A program made the position numbers and the translations under genes. A DNA stretch of 23,050 nucleotides from Actinomyces sp. (GTDB lineage: Bacteria; Actinomycetota; Actinomycetes; Actinomycetales; Actinomycetaceae). Shown here piece by piece: positions 1 through 6,645 of this stretch (within the stretch, counting starts at the first letter, position 1; each line of letters opens with the position of its first letter). Below the pieces are notes generated by a model. The model searched no databases and had not been told where the DNA came from. It saw nothing but the letters and a program-made list of their open reading frames with translations. The stretch spans positions 1 to 23,050 of the forward strand of contig JAHACW010000037.1 of the NCBI GenBank assembly GCA_018375675.1, given 5' to 3'.

Positions 1-213
1 GCCCGGCCGCCCGCGAGATCGCCACACGCGAGCCTGCGGCTCGGAGTGGTCGATCTCGAAGCCCGCCCGTGCCCTCCGGACCCTCCGGCGCCCTCCACAC
101 CAGTGATGCCTGGTCGCTGTGTGTGCCGGTGTGTGGCGGCCCGCCCGCGAGCCGTCCGCGCCGCGAGCTTCGCTCGGCGCGTTGTCTCGAAGCCCGGCGA
201 GGCCCCGCCGCCC
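1..213 (+). repeat. GC-rich mosaic intergenic repeat, left copy (R1)
   Basis: Non-coding, very GC-rich DNA built of modules that recur in this window. It shares the blocks CCCTCCGGCGCCCTCCACAC (near 84-103), GGCGGCCCGCCCGCGAGCCG (near 136-155) and a CTCGAAGCCCGG block (near 187) with the copies at 1917-2145 (opposite strand) and 22336-22640 (same strand). The modules occur in a different order in each copy, so the element is a mosaic and not a simple duplication. Short open frames cross it on both strands, but they have no convincing ribosome site and follow base composition. The element probably continues to the left of the window. Its function is unknown. Confidence 0.7.
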
Positions 214-217
214 CAGC

Positions 218-331
218 AATTTCGCATGCAATTCCCTCGGACGTGTTTCATGGTCTGAAGTCTGATCGTTGGAATTCTGCGGATTCTGCGTTGAGACGGG
301 GTTGGGCTGAGTTGGAATTGCATGCGGAATT
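218..331. repeat. 18-bp inverted repeat flanking a 78-bp core
   Basis: The arm AATTTCGCATGCAATTCC at 218-235 is the reverse complement of GGAATTGCATGCGGAATT at 314-331 except for one base. The 78 bp between them are less GC-rich than the neighbouring DNA. This could be a small non-autonomous element or a long-range hairpin. No transposase or target duplication was recognised. No gene is seen between here and position 415. Confidence 0.5.
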
Positions 332-414
332 ATGGGACAGGCTCTCACCTCCGTGATTGCGTTCCTCAGGGGTATTGCACTACTTGCCTATTCGGCGCAA
401 CGCTTTGCCGGGCT

Positions 415-575
415 GAAACCGTTGACACCTTTGCGGCCCGGTCTTTGCGGTGAGGTGAAACCGCTGTTACCTTTGCTCGCACGAAATGCTTGATTTTGCG
501 GCATTGTGGGTGAGCAAAGGTGGTGTCGGTTTCATGCGTGCTCGCGAAGGAGCGAGCAAAGGTGGTGTCGGTTTC
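415..575. repeat. 42-bp-period inverted array, left copy (R2)
   Basis: Four copies of a motif close to GAAACCGNCATCACCTTTGC, often followed by TCGC. Two forward copies start at 415 and 457, exactly 42 bp apart. Two reverse copies end at 533 and 575, again 42 bp apart. The two halves point toward a central gap, and the innermost copies span 457-533 (77 bp). The same layout with the same 77-bp centre occurs at 22671-22999. Each 42-bp unit is a conserved stretch of about 24 bp followed by about 18 bp of variable sequence. No protein-coding gene fits here. The repeat geometry is read directly from the sequence; its function is unknown. Confidence 0.85.
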
Positions 576-581
576 ATTTGG

Positions 582-743
582 GCGCGAAAAAGTTCGCCCT
601 GCGGCATTGTGTGATCGTGAAAGCGCGAAAAAAGTCGCCCTGCGCGCTTAAAACGCCCCAAATTTGGTGTATTTGTACTTGCTGGGCGAACTTTTTCGCG
701 GAAAGGCCGGTGGATGGGCGATGCTGGGCGAGTTTTTTCGTGC
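582..743. repeat. Second inverted array of a 21-bp motif (R3)
   Basis: Copies of a motif containing GCGAAAAAGTTCGCCC lie forward at 582-602 and 623-643 (41 bp apart) and reverse at 681-701 and 723-743 (42 bp apart). They again point inward around a centre that contains the palindrome CCAAATTTGG (near 655-670). A further copy is at 23026-23046, just beyond the right-hand R2 array. Between 744 and the start of the next gene at 978 I see no other gene and only weak promoter-like sequence. Confidence 0.75.
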
Positions 744-977
744 TTGCTGGCGCTCCGGCCGGGTATGCGCACCCCCGCGCATGGGAGCGAATACTACAGT
801 CACTAACGAGTACCGGTGCGAAGCGTCATGAAGCATCGTCATGGTGGATAGGAACAGTGCCCACCGTGTTCTGTGAGAACGCCCCAAACGTGTGTCTTTG
901 GACGAAGTCCTACCAAAAGCGCACCATTCTTTGGCATACTGAGGGGCGGAAAACATCCGCCACCACAGGAGCCGTCC

Positions 978-1745
978 GTGCCTGAGCAAAACGCCCCCAC
1001 TACAACTGAGCAGGCCCCGGCCTCGTCTGAGAGCGCCAGCAAACCGAGCCTGGGCCGCGTGATCGCCGCCTGGGCGGTGCATGCCTTCACTATCTCTGGA
1101 CTCGCGTGGGCGACCCTGGCTCTGTTCGCGATGCTCAACAACAACATCCCCATGATGTGGCTGTGGTTCGTCATCGCGCTCATCGTTGACGGTGTCGACG
1201 GCACGCTGGCTCGCAAGGTCGGGGTCCGTCAGGTCATTCCTTGGTTCGACGGCGGCGTCGTCGACAATCTTGTCGACTACCTGACGTGGACGTTCCTGCC
1301 GGCCCTTTTCATGGCGAATCACCTGCCGTTTGGGCCCAAGCCGCTCCCTGTCATCATGATGGTGATCATCATCGTCTCCTCCGTATTCTGCTACGCGAAC
1401 GATGGAGAGAAGTCGAACGACAACTACTTCGTGGGCTTCCCGGCGGCGTGGAATTGCGTTGCGATTGTCATGTACGTGCTTCAGACTCCTGCGTGGGTCA
1501 ATATCGCCGCGACGATCTTCCTGGCAATCATGACGCTGGTCCCGCTGCACTACACGCACCCGGCGCGTGTGAAGCGTTTCCAGATCCCGAACATCATCGG
1601 TGCGGCCGCGTGGATCGTCGCGTGCGCGTATCTGGTGGTCGTTTACCCGGTCCAGCCCCTGTGGACTCTGATCCTGTTCTGGGTTGGCGGTGGCTGGTTC
1701 ATGATTGCCGGCTTTATCCGCACGGCAACCGGCGAGGACAAGTAA
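978..1745 (+). CDS. pcs: Phosphatidylcholine synthase (CDP-alcohol phosphatidyltransferase family)
   Basis: Predicted integral membrane enzyme of 255 aa that condenses CDP-diacylglycerol with choline to give phosphatidylcholine and CMP at the cytoplasmic membrane. The active-site region reads DGVDGTLAR, then FDGGVVDNLVDYLTW, matching the CDP-alcohol phosphatidyltransferase signature with the wider spacing and DN-DY pattern typical of bacterial Pcs. Many hydrophobic segments follow. The GTG at 978 is chosen as start because AGGAG (967-971) sits 6 nt before it; an ATG at 873 in the same frame would add a proline- and basic-rich leader without family resemblance. The gene stands alone, with repeats upstream and a hairpin terminator downstream. 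It implies use of exogenous choline. Another CDP-alcohol transferase specificity is possible but less likely. Confidence 0.85.
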   Translation: MPEQNAPTTTEQAPASSESASKPSLGRVIAAWAVHAFTISGLAWATLALFAMLNNNIPMMWLWFVIALIVDGVDGTLARKVGVRQVIPWFDGGVVDNLVDYLTWTFLPALFMANHLPFGPKPLPVIMMVIIIVSSVFCYANDGEKSNDNYFVGFPAAWNCVAIVMYVLQTPAWVNIAATIFLAIMTLVPLHYTHPARVKRFQIPNIIGAAAWIVACAYLVVVYPVQPLWTLILFWVGGGWFMIAGFIRTATGEDK

Positions 1746-1769
1746 GCTTCCCGCCACGAACGAATACGA

Positions 1770-1800
1770 ACGTCCCCCGGGCATTGCGCTCGGGGGACGT
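1770..1800 (+). terminator. Hairpin terminator after pcs
   Basis: Perfect 10-bp stem ACGTCCCCCG / CGGGGGACGT with an 11-nt loop, 24 nt after the pcs stop. No real T-run follows, which is common for GC-rich actinobacteria. Confidence 0.75.
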
Positions 1801-1916
1801 CGTTATGCGAGCCCGATAAACACATTCGCGGTCACGTCAGGTGAGGGCGGGCGAGCCTCAGAGGCACGAGGCCGGGGCAAGTTGCGCTGTGAACATACAG
1901 TATGCGGACGCTGGTC

Positions 1917-2145
1917 CCACAGGTGTGGAGGGCGCCGGAGGGGCCGGAGGGCCTGGCTGCGGTGCCCGTGGGCGGTGGCGGGGTCTGGCCGGGCTTCGAG
2001 GCGACGCGCCGAGCGAAGCTCGCGGCGCGGACGGCGAGCGGGCGGGCCGCCGCCCACGGCGCAGCACGGCCCAGCAGGGCACACCGAGCAGCCCGGCCCA
2101 GCAGGCGGTTGGGCCCGACAGTGCCTGGAACACCAGCGGCCTCCG
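1917..2145 (-). repeat. GC-rich mosaic intergenic repeat, middle copy (R1, inverted)
   Basis: Read on the minus strand, this copy begins about 15 nt after the stop of the minus-strand gene ending at 2160 and runs through the modules CCGCTGGTGTTCC, GGGCCGGGCTGCT, GGGCGGCGGCCCGCCCGC, CTCGAAGCCCGGCCAG and CTCCGGCGCCCTCCACAC. All are shared with the copies at 1-213 and 22336-22640. It therefore lies in the sense direction in the 3' region of its neighbour, as the right copy does behind the aldo/keto reductase. The stretch 1801-1916 holds only small palindromes such as CATACAGTATG near 1895 and no gene. Confidence 0.7.
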
Positions 2146-2159
2146 CTGTAACGGCGTGC

Positions 2160-3068
2160 CTACAGCTGCTCTGCCAGGCCCTTCTTGACGGCGCGGTCGC
2201 GCTGGTAGCGGAATACTTCGAGGAAGATGCCACCGAAGAAGATCAGCGCGATGGCGGTCCATACGCCCGGGGGAGCGTGGCGCCCGTACATGAGGAAGTA
2301 GACGTAGGGCGCGAGGAAGGTGATCGCGGCAGTGATGGCACCGACGACGCGGTGCCAGAGTTTCTGGCCGGCGACCATCTCGATGAGGCCCCACGTGTAG
2401 GGGATGGCGGTGATCATGTCGATGGCCCACAGGACGCGCCAGTCGCCCCGGAAGTGGGGGACGTACATGACAGGCACGGCCCGCGCCATCGAATACACGA
2501 GGACGACGACGTAGGCGATGAACTTGGGGTTGCGGCACAGCCGCAGGAATGCGGCGCGTTCGATGATGGATGCGCCGACGGCCCGGGACGCGTGGGTGGC
2601 GTGCGACGAGGTTGTGAGCGTGTCGAGTCCGGCCATGGCGACGCGCATGAATTCGCGTTGCTCGTCGGTGCCGGCTGCCCAGTGCTCCAGTAGATCGAGG
2701 GGGGACAGAGCGACGGGGGTGTAGCCGTCGCGCGGTTGGCCGGCCTCGTGGATGAGGTCGTCGCCGAGGGCCTCACGCAGGCGCGAGAGCTGCTCGGTGG
2801 GGATTTCAGCGATCCATAGGCGCACCCGGCGTTGGATGGCGTCGTGGAGTTCGTGGGAGAGCGCGTGTCCAGCGGCGGAGTGGGGGGAGAAGCCTTCGGC
2901 GGCGATGTCTGCCAGGGCACCGGGATATTCGACGATGCGGGTTGTGAGGTCGCCGGCTCGGTCAACGCCGGAAACCTGGATGATGGTGGCCGCGTCCCAC
3001 TGGTAGCTGCGTGCGATCTCGATGTCGAGGATCGAACGTAGCGTAATCAGGGAAGCGATGGCGGTCAC
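2160..3068 (-). CDS. Hypothetical four-TM membrane protein
   Basis: 302 aa, family not recognised. The N-terminal part (about 1-180) is soluble, mixed alpha/beta in look, and rich in acidic and histidine residues. It is followed by four hydrophobic segments at about 182-204, 210-232, 240-262 and 269-287, and a short basic tail. The start is set at GTG 3068 because GAGAGG lies 6 nt upstream on the coding strand; an in-frame ATG at 3128 would add 20 polar residues. It is monocistronic, divergent from the SCP-like gene at 3167, and its 3' end runs into an R1 repeat. The soluble N-terminus plus C-terminal membrane bundle could suit a sensor or a membrane-anchored regulator, but no catalytic motif supports a specific role. 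Confidence 0.75.
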   Translation of the reverse strand: MTAIASLITLRSILDIEIARSYQWDAATIIQVSGVDRAGDLTTRIVEYPGALADIAAEGFSPHSAAGHALSHELHDAIQRRVRLWIAEIPTEQLSRLREALGDDLIHEAGQPRDGYTPVALSPLDLLEHWAAGTDEQREFMRVAMAGLDTLTTSSHATHASRAVGASIIERAAFLRLCRNPKFIAYVVVLVYSMARAVPVMYVPHFRGDWRVLWAIDMITAIPYTWGLIEMVAGQKLWHRVVGAITAAITFLAPYVYFLMYGRHAPPGVWTAIALIFFGGIFLEVFRYQRDRAVKKGLAEQL

Positions 3069-3154
3069 GGGTGGCCTCTCGTCGGAAGTGATGTATCCAT
3101 TGTGCCTGACAAGGCGGTCGGAATGCACGCCCGGGGCGGGGTGGCGGCGCCGCG

Positions 3155-3160
3155 TAGAAT
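3155..3160 (+). promoter_or_regulatory. -10 hexamer TAGAAT, leaderless start
   Basis: TAGAAT ends 6 nt before the ATG at 3167, so transcription would begin at or next to the start codon. No Shine-Dalgarno sequence is present between them and no good -35 is visible. Confidence 0.6.
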
Positions 3161-3166
3161 CGGGGC

Positions 3167-3535
3167 ATGGTGAAACGACGGATTGATCCCGGTGAGGGGA
3201 TGGTGGCGCTGCGTTCGTGGCGCGGCGCCGTGGAGCGTGGCGAGGAGCCTGCGCGCGCGGTGGTGTTGACGGCGGTGCGCTTTACCCTCGAGGAGCTCGG
3301 CATTTTGCATCCCGGCCGCGCGGTCGAGGTGCGTGTTCCTCCCGCCGGTGCCGTGCAGATTCTGCCGGGCACGACGCATCGGCGCGGTACGCCGCCCGCC
3401 GTGGTGGAGACCGACGCGCGCACGTGGCTGTCGCTCGCGTGCGGCCTTCTCACGTGGGACGAGGCCGTGGCCGCCTCTCGGGTCAGCGCGTCGGGGGAGC
3501 GCACGGACCTGGGGCCCCTCCTGCCGCTCGTGTGA
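3167..3535 (+). CDS. Sterol carrier (SCP2-like) family protein
   Basis: 122 aa, close in pattern to the small bacterial SCP-like proteins widespread in actinobacteria. The family-typical stretches are RRIDPGEG near the N-terminus, RAVVLTAVRFTLEELGILHPGR (about 30-51), VEVRVPPAGAVQILPG (about 53-68), GTPPAVVETDARTWLSLACG (about 73-92) and VSASGERTDLGPLLPL at the end. Members are predicted to be lipid- or hydrophobic-ligand-binding folds; the substrate in bacteria is not established. The length is normal for the family. It appears to be expressed from a leaderless transcript and converges with the DUF4235 gene at 3567, with no obvious hairpin between the two ends. Family assignment is confident; biological role is not. 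Confidence 0.85.
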   Translation: MVKRRIDPGEGMVALRSWRGAVERGEEPARAVVLTAVRFTLEELGILHPGRAVEVRVPPAGAVQILPGTTHRRGTPPAVVETDARTWLSLACGLLTWDEAVAASRVSASGERTDLGPLLPLV

Positions 3536-3566
3536 GGATGGGAGGAAGGCCATCGGTTCGTGGGGC

Positions 3567-3845
3567 TTAGGCCTCCAGCTGGGGCGCGCCGAAGCGGGCC
3601 TCGAGCTTGGGGGCAAGCCACTTCTGGGAGCCCTTGTATGCGTAGCGCTGGGCGACGGCCGCGATGGCGGCGGAGGTGGCTGCGAAGAGGACCAGCGATG
3701 CGATGGTGACGTCGTCGGAGTCTTCGGCGGGGATGGGGCGTCCGGTGGCGACCTTCCAGCCGGCTTCGAAGAGCTTGGAGGCGGCGAAGGCCGCTCCGGC
3801 GATGACGACGGTCGTGGCGACCTTTTCGATGGTGGCTGTGTCCAT
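3567..3845 (-). CDS. DUF4235 family small membrane protein
   Basis: 92 aa. The pattern KLFEAGWKVATGRPIPAEDSDD after a first hydrophobic helix (about 9-25), followed by a second one (about 47-66) and a basic tail, matches the actinobacterial DUF4235 family. Function of the family is unknown. The ATG at 3845 is preceded at 5 nt by a perfect AGGAGG, which decides the start against a longer upstream frame. It is divergent from the lipoprotein gene at 3987 and convergent with the SCP-like gene. Two short alanine-rich helices with both termini on the same side are predicted. Confidence 0.8.
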   Translation of the reverse strand: MDTATIEKVATTVVIAGAAFAASKLFEAGWKVATGRPIPAEDSDDVTIASLVLFAATSAAIAAVAQRYAYKGSQKWLAPKLEARFGAPQLEA

Positions 3846-3947
3846 GGTTGCCTCCTGGCGTCGGGGGTGGTTGTCCCTGTGCGCGTGCGCACGCTTCCAT
3901 GATGCCCCACGCGGCGCTCTTGCGCGAGGCCCACAGGTGCCCTGTCT

Positions 3948-3953
3948 TATGCT
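3948..3953 (+). promoter_or_regulatory. -10 hexamer TATGCT upstream of lipoprotein gene
   Basis: TATGCT would place the transcript start near 3960, giving a leader of about 27 nt that contains the GAAGGA ribosome site used by the ATG at 3987. No convincing -35 element is seen. Confidence 0.4.
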
Positions 3954-3986
3954 TGGACGGTAGTGTTCCCGTCTGAAGGATTCCTT

Positions 3987-5279
3987 ATGGCTCGCGCCCG
4001 CTCTGTTTTTGCGTTGTCGGCCCTCGTTGTTGCGGCGACGACGGTAGCGGCTTGTACGCCGTCCGTGTCCTCCAGTGCGCCTCGGGATCCGTTTGCCTCG
4101 CCGATCGTTCCGGGCCAGAGCGCCCGTGCTTCCTCGGGGACGGCCGGGCATGGGACGATCGACGCCCCCACTCCGCGCAGCGGCTCGGGCACGGTCACCG
4201 TCGCCCTGGTGGGTGGCGCGCAGCTGCCGATGGAGACCGCGCAGGAGTTCACGAAGGCGACGGGCTTCACGGTTGCGGTGGTGCCGGTGGACGGCGTGGA
4301 TGCGCTGTCGAAGGCGGGCGCGGACGTGGTGCTCGGTCTGGACGGCGCGGATGCTCTGCAGGCGACCGCGGCGGGTACGATCGCTGCTTCGGCGCCTCAG
4401 GATACGGCGACGGTTGCCGGCACGGTCGTGGATGGTGCAGCTGCGGCGATCGCCTACGGGCGCGACGACGTGTGCGTGATCGCCGACAAGTCGTGGATGA
4501 GTGCGAACGGCCGCCCGCTGCCGACCTCGTTCGGCGATCTGACCTCTCCGCGTATCCGCGCGCTGCTAACGGTCCCGGACCCGGCCTCGTCGTCGGTGGG
4601 CCGCGCCTTCGTGCAGGAGGCTGCCGCGCAGACGGGCGAGGGACTGGGGTCTTTCGCGCAGTCCCTCAACCCGCGCGTGGATTCCTCCCTGGGTGGCGCC
4701 ATCGCCGCGTGGACGGCCGGCGCGCACGTGTCCGAAGGGTACCTGTCCGAGGCCGTGGGTGCCTCCACGGGTTCTTCCGGCGCGTATCCGCTGATTGTGG
4801 CCCCGCGCTCGCTGGCGGCCGCGGCGGCGACGAACACGGGAGCCGATTCCTACGGAACCGCAATCTCTTCGACGTGCATCGCTCGCATCATGTATGCGGC
4901 GTCCACGTCCTCGCCCGCGTCGGACGGCGCAGAGTCCCTGATCGCCTGGCTGCAGGGTGAGGCCGCGCAGCGCTCCCTGGCGACGACGGGCGCCGTCTAC
5001 CCGATCGATGGCGTGCTCGCCGCCGACACGAAGGCAGGCTGGCTGATGGGCATCACCGGCGACCCGATCGTCGCCGACGAGACCGTTGGCTCCCTCGACG
5101 CGATGAGCGCGTGGCTGGCCACGTGGTCCTCGGCGTTGGCCTCCCCGTCGCCGACCACGCCGAGCACTCCCGACCCCGCGACGGATCCGGGCACGCAGGA
5201 TGCTGAACCGGAGCCGGCACCCGCGGATAACCCCGCGCCCGACGCGGGATACGAGGATTCGAGCGACGGCGAGGAGTAA
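3987..5279 (+). CDS. Thiamine-type ABC transporter substrate-binding lipoprotein
   Basis: 430 aa. A lipoprotein signal peptide is evident: basic N-terminus, hydrophobic core, and lipobox VAAC with the acylated cysteine at residue 23. After a Ser/Pro linker, the mature region resembles the TbpA/iron-type extracytoplasmic binding proteins: TVALVGGAQLPMETAQEFTK (about 67-86), ADVVLGLDGAD (about 112-122), LLTVPDPASSSVGRAFVQ (about 196-213), and a late segment ending in repeated tryptophans. The last 45 residues are an acidic, proline-rich, low-complexity tail. ATG 3987 is preferred (GAAGGA 8 nt upstream) over an in-frame GTG at 3963. No permease or ATPase gene adjoins it, so it would have to work with a transporter encoded elsewhere. 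Ligand (thiamine versus another small molecule) cannot be settled by reading. Confidence 0.7.
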   Translation: MARARSVFALSALVVAATTVAACTPSVSSSAPRDPFASPIVPGQSARASSGTAGHGTIDAPTPRSGSGTVTVALVGGAQLPMETAQEFTKATGFTVAVVPVDGVDALSKAGADVVLGLDGADALQATAAGTIAASAPQDTATVAGTVVDGAAAAIAYGRDDVCVIADKSWMSANGRPLPTSFGDLTSPRIRALLTVPDPASSSVGRAFVQEAAAQTGEGLGSFAQSLNPRVDSSLGGAIAAWTAGAHVSEGYLSEAVGASTGSSGAYPLIVAPRSLAAAAATNTGADSYGTAISSTCIARIMYAASTSSPASDGAESLIAWLQGEAAQRSLATTGAVYPIDGVLAADTKAGWLMGITGDPIVADETVGSLDAMSAWLATWSSALASPSPTTPSTPDPATDPGTQDAEPEPAPADNPAPDAGYEDSSDGEE

Positions 5280-5304
5280 TCCACGCCGGACGCGTCCCTT
5301 CTCG

Positions 5305-5334
5305 AGTCAGCCTCGCAGCATTGCGGGGCTGACT
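5305..5334. terminator. Bidirectional hairpin terminator
   Basis: A 13-bp stem (AGTCAGCC... paired with ...GGCTGACT, one G-U pair) and a GCAT loop lie between the convergent lipoprotein gene and the DUF4921 gene. On the minus strand the hairpin includes the last codons and stop of the DUF4921 gene. Confidence 0.75.
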
Positions 5335-6626
5335 TTGCATTCCTCTCCGATGCGCATGGGGGCGATGAGGCCCGCTTCGCGCAGCTCCAGGAGGCGCGGC
5401 ACGGTGCGCTCGACGACCTTCCACGGGTCGATCGTGTTGAGGTAGATGCGCGTTCCACCCTCGAAACCCGCGAGCGTCGAGATGCGCCACTTGAGCAGGA
5501 TGCGCCAGCGCATGGGCGTGGACACGGTGGGCGGGCGGTGGTACCACTCCTCGTTGGCGGGCACCTCCACGCCCGTCGCAGCGTGCGCGGCGTGCAGGAT
5601 GTCGGAGATCCCGCGCATGGCCTCGGGGCTGACCTCCCACGGGTTCTTCGGCTCGCCCAGGGGCCAGATCGCGATGCCGGGGAAACGGTGGCCGAAACCG
5701 GCCAGGGCGACGGCGTGCTCGTTCTGGGCGATGAGGAGCTTGCGCGTGGCCGCGACCGTAAAGATCTGGTCGTAGATGTCGGGCTGGGCGCGCAGGCGCT
5801 CCAGCTCGGCCTCGGTCTGCACGGACATGTCGTCGATCGCGACGAGCTGCTTGTGCAGGTGATCGAAGGACGCACCTGCGGGGCGCAGCCAGTTCTGGAA
5901 CGTCGCGACGTAGCGCACGGCGGGATCCAGGTCGTACAGGTCGCGCATCGAGCGGGCCGTGTACGCGGTGTACTGCTCATGCTCGTCGGGGGTGAGGGTA
6001 CCGGACCCGGCCAGCTGGTGGGCCTCGGTGGCGCCGTCGACGAAGTGGCGCTTGCCGATGATGAGGTCGTGGCCGCCGGAGAAGAAGCCGTTGGCGGACT
6101 GCAGGCGCGCGGTCTCGCTGGTGGCCGCGAACTCGCCCTCGCTCATGCCCGAGGCCAACATGCGTGAGCGGACGACGTTCATGACATGTTCGTAGCCCGC
6201 GTCCGAGGCCAGGTAGTGGGCCATGCGGCGACGGTCTTCCTCGGAAGGGACGTGCCCGTGGTTGAGATGCCAGTAGTTGTAGGAGACGATCTCGAAGAGG
6301 TTAGGAATGCGTCGGAACTCGGCGACCGTGTCACTGAGCTGATCGGCGCCGAGGGCGTCCAGCTGCTCCCAAGACCCGTCCTCGTGGCGCACCAGGCGCG
6401 ACTTCTCGGGCGGGGTCTCGAGGTATCGGCCGGAACAGAAGGCGCAGTGGTGCCCGTCGGCCTCGTGGTTGATCGGGTTGTGGTCCGTGTGTGGCGCGGT
6501 GAGGGGCCGGTTGCCGCGGCCCGGAACGGTCCACACCTCCGTGCCCGTGAGGAGGTTCTGCTGTTTGACGGTGCCGTCGGCCAGTCGGACGATGGCGCGG
6601 TCGGCGCGCGTGAGCTTGGAAGCCAT
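5307..6626 (-). CDS. DUF4921 family protein, GalT/HIT-like
   Basis: 439 aa. It belongs by pattern to the actinobacterial DUF4921 proteins, which resemble galactose-1-phosphate uridylyltransferases of the HIT superfamily. A zinc-type CAFC motif is at 61-64, and the HIT-like catalytic triad region reads DHLHKQ at 255-260 (H-x-H-x-Q). Histidine- and tryptophan-rich segments such as NYWHLNHGH (117-125) fit a nucleotide-binding core. The reaction is not known; nucleotidyl transfer or nucleotide-sugar hydrolysis is an inference from the fold family. ATG 6626 is chosen because the -10 hexamer TACGAT lies 6 nt upstream, indicating a leaderless start; the in-frame longer version would begin inside the upstream gene. 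It lies 19 bp behind the aldo/keto reductase on the same strand. Confidence 0.75.
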   Translation of the reverse strand: MASKLTRADRAIVRLADGTVKQQNLLTGTEVWTVPGRGNRPLTAPHTDHNPINHEADGHHCAFCSGRYLETPPEKSRLVRHEDGSWEQLDALGADQLSDTVAEFRRIPNLFEIVSYNYWHLNHGHVPSEEDRRRMAHYLASDAGYEHVMNVVRSRMLASGMSEGEFAATSETARLQSANGFFSGGHDLIIGKRHFVDGATEAHQLAGSGTLTPDEHEQYTAYTARSMRDLYDLDPAVRYVATFQNWLRPAGASFDHLHKQLVAIDDMSVQTEAELERLRAQPDIYDQIFTVAATRKLLIAQNEHAVALAGFGHRFPGIAIWPLGEPKNPWEVSPEAMRGISDILHAAHAATGVEVPANEEWYHRPPTVSTPMRWRILLKWRISTLAGFEGGTRIYLNTIDPWKVVERTVPRLLELREAGLIAPMRIGEECKVSPAMLRG

Positions 6627-6632
6627 ACCTGT

Positions 6633-6638
6633 ATCGTA
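6633..6638 (-). promoter_or_regulatory. -10 hexamer TACGAT, leaderless start
   Basis: Read on the minus strand, TACGAT is followed by 6 nt and then the ATG at 6626. It lies in the 19-bp gap after the aldo/keto reductase, so the DUF4921 gene can be transcribed on its own. Confidence 0.5.
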
Positions 6639-6645
6639 CCCGTCC

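Noticed and set aside
415..575. CRISPR array
   Set aside because: The motif copies are imperfect, occur in both orientations around a centre, number only two to five per arm, and no cas gene is present; the variable parts are only about 18 bp.
873..977. Extended start of phosphatidylcholine synthase at ATG 873
   Set aside because: The extra 35 residues are unlike the family and the GTG at 978 has AGGAG at ideal spacing.
648..1784. Long minus-strand open frame of 378 residues opposite pcs
   Set aside because: It is antisense to a well-supported membrane enzyme, has Arg/Asp/His-rich low-complexity composition typical of a shadow frame, and crosses the R3 repeats.
1902..2693. Plus-strand frame across the middle R1 repeat and the four-TM gene
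   Set aside because: Its first part is repeat DNA and the rest is antisense to the membrane-protein gene, whose reading frame shows clear hydrophobic helices.
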